Shown one piece after another: positions 58,875-64,000 of a stretch of 64,000 nt of DNA; position 1 is the first letter of the stretch, and every line of letters begins with the position of its first letter. A program made the translations under genes and the position numbers. A model generated the notes under the pieces. That model had not been told where the DNA came from. It ran no database searches and was given only the letters and a program-made list of their open reading frames with translations. Where the stretch lies: the NCBI GenBank assembly GCA_031553595.1, contig JAVBLI010000001.1, forward strand, positions 1 to 64,000, in the 5' to 3' direction. The DNA comes from RGIG3701 sp031553595 (lineage in GTDB: Bacteria; Planctomycetota; Planctomycetia; Pirellulales; Thermoguttaceae).

Positions 58875-61800
58875 TCATTTCATTGCAGCGGTTTTCAGTT
58901 CGACAAATTTAATTCCCTTATTCTTCGCGAACGCCTCGACCTTCGAGCCTTTTTTTCCATGAATCGTCAGAATGGCGAGGTTGCAATTTTCGAAAATGTT
59001 ATCCCCCATCTCCGGCTCGCCGAGGATGGTGACGTCCGCGAGTTTTTGGCAATTACGAAAGGTGTGTGACGTGATCTGTTTTACACTTTTTGGGATGGTT
59101 ATTGATGTAAGTTCACTGCATCCTTCGAATGAGCCGTCTCCGATAAGCTCCACCTTTTCCGGGATGCGAATGTCGTGCAGAGAAGGATTTCCACCAAGAA
59201 GCCCATTACTAATGTTGGTGAGGTTGGCGGGAAGCGTTACCGATTTTAAATTTTTTGACGTCCGCAATGCTCCTCCACCGATATACGTGACGCTGTCAGG
59301 AATCGTAATCGACTCCAAGGCTTCGCAGGTAGAGAAAGCGTCGCGATTCAATGAATGCACGCTATCCGGAATTTGAATATTTTTCATGTGCTTCGAGAAT
59401 AGAAAAGCGAATTCGCCGATGGTCTCAACCCCATCTGGAATCATGTATGTTGTCGCGGTTCTACCGACCGGATAACGATAAAGCGTTTTTTCGTCTTTGG
59501 TAAACAAAATGCCGTCGACGGTCGTCCAGCGTGGGTTTTCCGGTGAAACGGTGAATTCCTGTAGCGACGGGCAGTTTTCGAAAGCAATTTCGCTGATGTG
59601 CTGCATAGCGGCCCCGAGATGAACGGTTTTTAGCGATGTACATCCCCCAAACATCCCCCGGCCGATCAGCGACACCTTATCCGGAATCCGGATTTCTTTC
59701 AGGCTGCCACAACCGGCGAAAGTTCCTTCGTTAATCGTCAAAAGACTTTCCGGCAAGTTGATTTTTTCAAGCCTCCACGCGCCGGAGAATACATGCCAGT
59801 CGATATGCTTGACGCCCTCGGAAACCGTAACCGAAACGAGGTGCCGGCTGTCGCGGAACGCAAAATTTTCGATTCGCTCCACTCCCGGCGGTGTCGTGTA
59901 ATGCGTACCGGGTTTGTTCGCCGGGTAAAGACGAAGTTCCTTCATGTCTTTCGTATAAAGCACACCGTCGACGGATGTGAAAAACGGGTTTTCCGAATCG
60001 GTTTCGCATGTAACAAGCCACGGATGCCCTGATCCGAAGGCCAGCTTATTGATGTCTTTCACGCTTTTCGAAAGATAGATTTTCCGTAAATTTGCGCAGC
60101 CGGTGAACGCGTATTCATCAATCGACACCAGCGTGTCCGGTGTGGAAACGATTCGGGCGTTAGTTCGATCAAACGCGTTTTTCCCGATACTGACTACCGG
60201 CTTGCCGCTGATCATACGGGGGATATTCACCCGGCCTTCGGCGCCGGTGTATTTCGTAATTCTCACGCCATCGTTATATATCCAGATCTCGAAATCCGTC
60301 GCCGACGTCTCACCCTCCAGCGGCACGTCATCCAGGTTTGGAACACCCCAGAATCGCAGGTTGTTCAGGTGAACCAGATCGTCGTAGGAAGTTCGTCGGA
60401 CAGTCAGACGAATCGCTTTCAACGACAGTGGCTGTGGAAAATTAATCACGTTGTTGTTTGCCATGTTTTCATCCGTTGCGATGATGGGCGTCTCGGAGAT
60501 GAGAAGGCGGTACGTATTTTTCTGCCGCTGAAGGTCGTCCAGCGAGTCGGCCGTCTCGACCTGAAACGTGCCGTCCAGCGAGGCGCAATACGAGAACATC
60601 AGTCCGCTGATTTTTTGCGGAAATTGAAGAACGAGCGTGACGCTTGCCGGATTAATGGCGTCGCTGATGATCGGACGATTCATCTGTAAGGAGTTGATAT
60701 CGAGGATTTCGTTAATATTTCTTTCCTTTGTTTCGAAGCCGATCACTTCAACCTGTCCGCGGTTGAGCATCTCGCCGATATCGAAAAGCACACAGTGCAG
60801 GGAATCGTCGCCCAGTGGCGGCGGCGGCGCAAGAAGCGAAATTTCTGGCACTTCGTCCTCGGAAAGCTCGGCGGCCAGGACGTGCAGGCGGGATATCTTC
60901 GTGCGGAGTGCGGCGGCTTCGGCGGTCAGCTCCGCGACGCGTTTTCGCAGACGTTCACGCTCCGCGGCGTCGCCATGGAGAGAAGCCGCCAGCGCCGCTT
61001 TGGCCTGCGAAAGCTCGTCTTCCTTCGTGCGCAAGTCGGACTCAAGCAGCTTCGCCTGCGTCAGTGCCGATTCGGCGCGGAGCTTCATTTCGTCGCGGAC
61101 TTTTTCCGCCGCGAAGGTCTGCGTCCGGGCACGCTCCAGCAGGATGCCGGTGGCGGAGAGCATGAGGATGAAAAGAAACGCGGCGGTCAGCAGCGTCGTG
61201 GCCAGCGCGCGATTTTTCCGCATCCATCGCCACATCTGCGCGTGGCGCGTATCGGGTAGAGCGGAAAGCGGCTCGTCGTCGAGCCAGTTCATCACGTCGC
61301 GGTAAAGCCCGGCGGTGTCGGCATAACGCGCCTGCGGGTCGCGAGAAATCGCCTTCATCGCGATCGCCTCCAGCGCCCGGGGGGTGGACTTTTTCATCTC
61401 GGAGGCCGGCTTCGGTGCGTCGGTGAGTACCTTTTGCACGATTTCGTAAGACGATTTCCCCGTGTGTGGCGTTTTGTCCGTGAGAATCTGATAGAGGATC
61501 GCGCCGAGGGAATAAACATCGGATTGTGTTCCGACCGCCGCGGCGTCGCCGGAGGCCTGCTCGGGAGACATGTAGGCTGGCGTGCCGATGACGTTTCCGC
61601 TTTGGGTGTATGCCGGGCGCTGGGAAAGTTCGTCGGAACCCAGGTCGCCGAGGGTCGCGTCGTCCGGCTCGGCAAGCGGCTTCGCCAGTCCCCAGTCCAT
61701 CACCAGCGTCTCGCCGTGCTCGCCGAGCATGATGTTGGCGGGCTTCAGGTCGCGGTGCAGAATCCCGCGGTCATGGGCGAATTGCGTGGTTTGGCACACG

Positions 61801-62402
61801 GACGCAAAACGTCGCAGCAGTTCCCGCAGCGCCGCTGTTTTTTCGGGAGCCGTGTCCGCCATGCGGTGGTACTCGCGGATGGCCTCCTGGAGCGTTTTGC
61901 CGCGAATGAGTTTCATGGTGTAAAACGGCCGGCCCTGCGCGTCCAGCCCGAACGCGTGCACGGGCACGATTCCGGGGTGCTCGAGACGGGCCGTGATGCG
62001 GGCCTCGTCAAGAAATCGCCGCACGACCGTGTCGTTGTCGGCACCGTTGGCGAAAAGCTCCTTGAGGGCCACCTCGCGATGAAGATTTTCATCCCGCGCG
62101 ATACTCACCCGGCCCATTCCCCCCCGCGCGTGCTCGCGCAACACTCGGTGCGTGCCGTAATCGTTCTGGTTTGGTTCGCCGGAAGGGTTCTCGGCAGACA
62201 CGCCCTGGCCTGACTTTAATTCCGGTTTGGATTCCGGCTTCGGCGGCGCGGGCGTGAATTCATGCGTCACGTCGATCGCCGCGGCATTCTCGGCAGTGGG
62301 CACGGCGTTTACCTTGCCGCACGCCTCGCAGCGGAATTCGCCCCCCGCTTTTTCGTCGCCGAGCTGAACTTTTTTTCCACAGGTACAGGTTATGTCAATC
62401 AT
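58875..62402 (-). CDS. Receptor-like Ser/Thr protein kinase with LRR ectodomain (paralogue 2)
   Basis: 1175 residues, same plan as the gene following it: zinc ribbon (Cys6, Cys8, Cys25, Cys28), shorter linker, kinase about 82-370 (ARGGMGRVSIARDE, VALKEL, ILHRDLKPANIML with His216, VMDWGLAKP with Asp236, MSPEQASGD), membrane helix about 400-422, coiled coil 430-510, discoidin-like domain, and LRR_5 repeats (AFTGCANLRKIYLSKSV; MFGGCTSLKTVHLGAAM). All catalytic residues are present, so it should be active. Only seven bases separate it from paralogue 1, which it precedes in transcription. The pair results from tandem duplication; linker lengths and ectodomains have diverged more than kinase cores. 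Confidence 0.93.
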   Translation of the reverse strand: MIDITCTCGKKVQLGDEKAGGEFRCEACGKVNAVPTAENAAAIDVTHEFTPAPPKPESKPELKSGQGVSAENPSGEPNQNDYGTHRVLREHARGGMGRVSIARDENLHREVALKELFANGADNDTVVRRFLDEARITARLEHPGIVPVHAFGLDAQGRPFYTMKLIRGKTLQEAIREYHRMADTAPEKTAALRELLRRFASVCQTTQFAHDRGILHRDLKPANIMLGEHGETLVMDWGLAKPLAEPDDATLGDLGSDELSQRPAYTQSGNVIGTPAYMSPEQASGDAAAVGTQSDVYSLGAILYQILTDKTPHTGKSSYEIVQKVLTDAPKPASEMKKSTPRALEAIAMKAISRDPQARYADTAGLYRDVMNWLDDEPLSALPDTRHAQMWRWMRKNRALATTLLTAAFLFILMLSATGILLERARTQTFAAEKVRDEMKLRAESALTQAKLLESDLRTKEDELSQAKAALAASLHGDAAERERLRKRVAELTAEAAALRTKISRLHVLAAELSEDEVPEISLLAPPPPLGDDSLHCVLFDIGEMLNRGQVEVIGFETKERNINEILDINSLQMNRPIISDAINPASVTLVLQFPQKISGLMFSYCASLDGTFQVETADSLDDLQRQKNTYRLLISETPIIATDENMANNNVINFPQPLSLKAIRLTVRRTSYDDLVHLNNLRFWGVPNLDDVPLEGETSATDFEIWIYNDGVRITKYTGAEGRVNIPRMISGKPVVSIGKNAFDRTNARIVSTPDTLVSIDEYAFTGCANLRKIYLSKSVKDINKLAFGSGHPWLVTCETDSENPFFTSVDGVLYTKDMKELRLYPANKPGTHYTTPPGVERIENFAFRDSRHLVSVTVSEGVKHIDWHVFSGAWRLEKINLPESLLTINEGTFAGCGSLKEIRIPDKVSLIGRGMFGGCTSLKTVHLGAAMQHISEIAFENCPSLQEFTVSPENPRWTTVDGILFTKDEKTLYRYPVGRTATTYMIPDGVETIGEFAFLFSKHMKNIQIPDSVHSLNRDAFSTCEALESITIPDSVTYIGGGALRTSKNLKSVTLPANLTNISNGLLGGNPSLHDIRIPEKVELIGDGSFEGCSELTSITIPKSVKQITSHTFRNCQKLADVTILGEPEMGDNIFENCNLAILTIHGKKGSKVEAFAKNKGIKFVELKTAAMK

Positions 62403-62460
62403 GGGAATACCGCTTTCGTTGTAAAATAATCGTGTCCATCATTGCGGCGTGCCAGCCGCG

Positions 62461-63075
62461 TCACTTGAAAAAAATCGCTAGCCAGACGGTGACTTCGTTC
62501 GCCGCCGTACTTCTCACGCGGTGCTGCCGGTGGGCGGGAATGAAGAGGTAATCGCCGGGCCGCATGGGGCGGGTTTCAGTGAAGGTGTCGTTTTCGCGGA
62601 ACTCGAGCACGGCCTCGCCACAGAGCACGGCCACCCACTCGTGCTCGGGCTGGTCATACCAGAAGTCGTCCGGGCTGGCCTGGCCGGTGGAGATGATTCG
62701 CTCCACTCGCACGCCGTTTGCGGCCGCGAGTGTTTCGAAGATTTCTTCCGGCGAAGATTTCGGCAGGCTGGAAAACAGATTGCCGGAAGAAGCCAGGGCC
62801 GACTCGGACACGTCATGCCCGCCTTGCCCCGCCGCCTTGCTTATCATGGAAAAGATGCTCGCGTTTTTTTCGCCGCCAACATACCGCTCCATGACGTAAA
62901 AGAGAAAATAGTAAAACCGGCACGCGGCCCACACGCACAGCAGAAGCATCGCGGCACGCAGCCACAGCGTCTCCGCCGTGATCGCCTGGCCACCCGCCAT
63001 CGCCGCAAGTAATGCGAAAAGCACGCCTTTCATTTTCAGCATTCGCGGGGAGCGGATGTCATCGTGAAGATTCAT
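62461..63075 (-). CDS. Cupin-domain protein with N-terminal membrane segments
   Basis: 204 residues. Two hydrophobic segments (VLFALLAAMAGGQAITA; WLRAAMLLLCVWAACRFYYF) precede a C-terminal cupin of about 110 residues: NLFSSLPKSSPEEIFETLA, DQPEHEWVAVLCGEAVLEF (cupin motif 1), MRPGDYLFIPAHRQHRVR (motif 2) and a final WLAIFFK. The cupin alone matches small stand-alone cytoplasmic cupins, whose usual start would be near NLFSS; the N-terminal fusion is unusual, although the whole frame is open and coupled. ATGA overlap with thpR fixes the start at 63075. Role unknown, perhaps sugar or small-ligand binding near the membrane. Confidence 0.8.
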   Translation of the reverse strand: MNLHDDIRSPRMLKMKGVLFALLAAMAGGQAITAETLWLRAAMLLLCVWAACRFYYFLFYVMERYVGGEKNASIFSMISKAAGQGGHDVSESALASSGNLFSSLPKSSPEEIFETLAAANGVRVERIISTGQASPDDFWYDQPEHEWVAVLCGEAVLEFRENDTFTETRPMRPGDYLFIPAHRQHRVRSTAANEVTVWLAIFFK

Positions 63076-63656
63076 TTCGCCTTCCCCGTCAGCGGCGCGG
63101 TGGCCAGCACGGTGTATGAGGAACCCGTCCGGGCCAGGTGGCTGGCGTAAATCGTGACGCTCTGCGCGAATGTCTTTCCGCCGTCATACGCATCATACTG
63201 CTGGATTAATTCCGTCAGTTTCGCCAGCACCGGCGTGGCGTGCTGCACGCGCCCCAGCGTTAAATGCGGGGCGTACTTCCGCAGCTCGCGGGGAAAGCCC
63301 CGGGTCTGCATGGCCGCGTCCAGGGCGTTCGCAATTTCCGAAATCTCCCGGCTTCCCTCCTCCACACCCATCCACACCGTCCGCGGCTTGTCCACCCTCG
63401 GAAACGCCCCCGCGCCGCACAGGCGAAACATGAACGGCGCAAACGGCGCCACCGCCTGCTGCGCAAGGCGACAGATGTCGTACACCTCCGGGTTCGGGAT
63501 GTCGCCCAGGAATTTCAGCGTGATGTGCATCTTTTCCTGCGGCTCCCAGTTCACATCCGCCCCGGCCTCCGCAAGCTTCTGACTTAAACCGTAAGCCAGC
63601 GGTCGGGATTTCGGCGTGATGTCCAGGGCGATGAAAGTTCGTATTTTAGGATCCAT
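63072..63656 (-). CDS. thpR: RNA 2',3'-cyclic phosphodiesterase
   Basis: 194 residues of the 2H phosphoesterase/LigT family. Begins KIRTFIALDITPKSR, with the two catalytic H-x-T/S motifs MHITLKFLGDIP (about residue 44) and HLTLGRVQH (about residue 132). It opens 2',3'-cyclic phosphates of RNA, a minor tRNA-end or RNA repair activity. Length is typical. The stop overlaps the start of the cupin gene by four bases. A short period-8 repeat (TGAAAAAG twice) lies just upstream of the start codon. Confidence 0.93.
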   Translation of the reverse strand: MDPKIRTFIALDITPKSRPLAYGLSQKLAEAGADVNWEPQEKMHITLKFLGDIPNPEVYDICRLAQQAVAPFAPFMFRLCGAGAFPRVDKPRTVWMGVEEGSREISEIANALDAAMQTRGFPRELRKYAPHLTLGRVQHATPVLAKLTELIQQYDAYDGGKTFAQSVTIYASHLARTGSSYTVLATAPLTGKAK

Positions 63657-63702
63657 AAGCTTGAAAAAGTGAAAAAGTGAAGGAGATTCGTTAAGGCTGT
63701 TT

Positions 63703-64000
63703 TCACAACATTCGTCGAAGGTGACGTCGCAGGCCGAACAGCAGCAACAGGTAATTAACGGCGAAAATCAGCCAGCAAATCAGCCCGGCCAGCCCAACCG
63801 CTGCAAGCCCCTCGCCAATGTTGCCGGTCGACGCCATCGCCCACTGGCAGATTGTCATAAAAATTGTCATCATCACACTGGCAACGATTACCCGCATGGC
63901 CCTGCGGCGGCACTTGTCGTCCTCCAGCGTCTCGGACAATCGCACGAAAAAACGCCCCCACTGGAGGTAACTGAACGCCAGGAAAACGCCGCCGACAATC
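63703..64000 (-). CDS. Small membrane protein, partial at window edge
   Basis: The frame is open from the stop at 63703 to the window edge, giving 98 visible residues whose N-terminus is missing. Two or three hydrophobic segments (IVGGVFLAFSYLQWGRFFV region; VIVASVMMTIFMTICQWAM; AAVGLAGLICWLIFAVNYLL) and a basic end (FGLRRHLRRML). The internal GTG at 63945 is not needed as a start because coding character continues upstream. No family recognised. Confidence 0.6.
   Translation of the reverse strand, partial: IVGGVFLAFSYLQWGRFFVRLSETLEDDKCRRRAMRVIVASVMMTIFMTICQWAMASTGNIGEGLAAVGLAGLICWLIFAVNYLLLLFGLRRHLRRML

Overview
The window looks like a chromosomal segment of a planctomycete, most likely Pirellulales-like. 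The evidence is a DUF1559 prepilin-like protein with a GFTLVELL N-terminus, two PEP-CTERM surface proteins, an exosortase-associated polysaccharide gene set, an SHD1-domain protein fused to a beta-propeller, and Ser/Thr kinases with the DWGLAKP variant of the DFG motif. Many large secreted, low-complexity or TPR proteins fit the same picture. BspA-type leucine-rich repeats and a possible [FeFe]-hydrogenase-type ACT regulator hint at an anaerobic, perhaps gut-associated lifestyle; that part is inference. No rRNA, CRISPR array, prophage or transposase gene was seen.

Layout. 1-5.3 kb: 5'-part of topA (minus strand, cut by the window edge), a PpiD-like membrane-anchored protein, and a small ACT-like protein with its own promoter and terminator. 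5.3-9.2 kb: a minus-strand block consisting of tRNA-Leu(CAA), a cobalamin riboswitch, a PEP-CTERM protein and a DUF1559 pseudopilin, next to a Gfo/Idh/MocA oxidoreductase. 9.4-17.8 kb: a repeat-rich secreted TPR protein, YggS, a secreted lipase-like hydrolase, PurE, ApbE, and a secreted glycoside-hydrolase-like protein. 17.8-25.7 kb: an exopolysaccharide locus of exosortase type (sugar transferase, polysaccharide deacetylase, glycosyltransferase, O-antigen ligase-like protein, ABC-2 export permease), divergent from a GalU-type uridylyltransferase and a glucuronokinase-like GHMP kinase that could together make UDP-glucuronate. 26-35.5 kb: a large probable lipoprotein, a hexapeptide acyltransferase, an asparagine-synthetase-like protein without the glutaminase nucleophile, a HEAT/TPR protein and a DUF4173-like membrane protein. 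35.8-44.5 kb: a giant beta-helical PEP-CTERM protein, a secreted archaemetzincin, TyrA, RNase PH, an SHD1/PQQ-propeller protein and an unknown receiver-like protein. 44.5-54.6 kb: a 1331-residue membrane protein with a huge disordered region, a second ApbE with a C-terminal membrane tail, an APH-like kinase, a lipoprotein, a LarA-like protein with a His/Cys-rich insert, and an SDR. 54.9-64 kb: two tandem paralogous receptor-like Ser/Thr kinases with LRR ectodomains, a membrane-anchored cupin, ThpR and a partial membrane protein.

Two kinds of non-coding structure stand out. First, a family of six dispersed palindromic elements (about 110-218 bp) sits in intergenic gaps, mostly at gene 3' ends. 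They share AACAGCAGCC...GGCTGCTGTT arms and fall into two arm subtypes. Two full-length copies also carry outer GAGCA...TGCTC arms, as expected for a non-autonomous mobile element or large structured RNA. Second, at least eleven short arrays of degenerate heptanucleotide repeats fill intergenic gaps and often supply the stop codon of one gene and the approach to the start codon of the next.

The most actionable functional observations are the cobalamin riboswitch that appears to control a PEP-CTERM/DUF1559 gene pair, the degenerate glutaminase site of the AsnB-like protein, and the GalU-glucuronokinase pair beside the exopolysaccharide operon.
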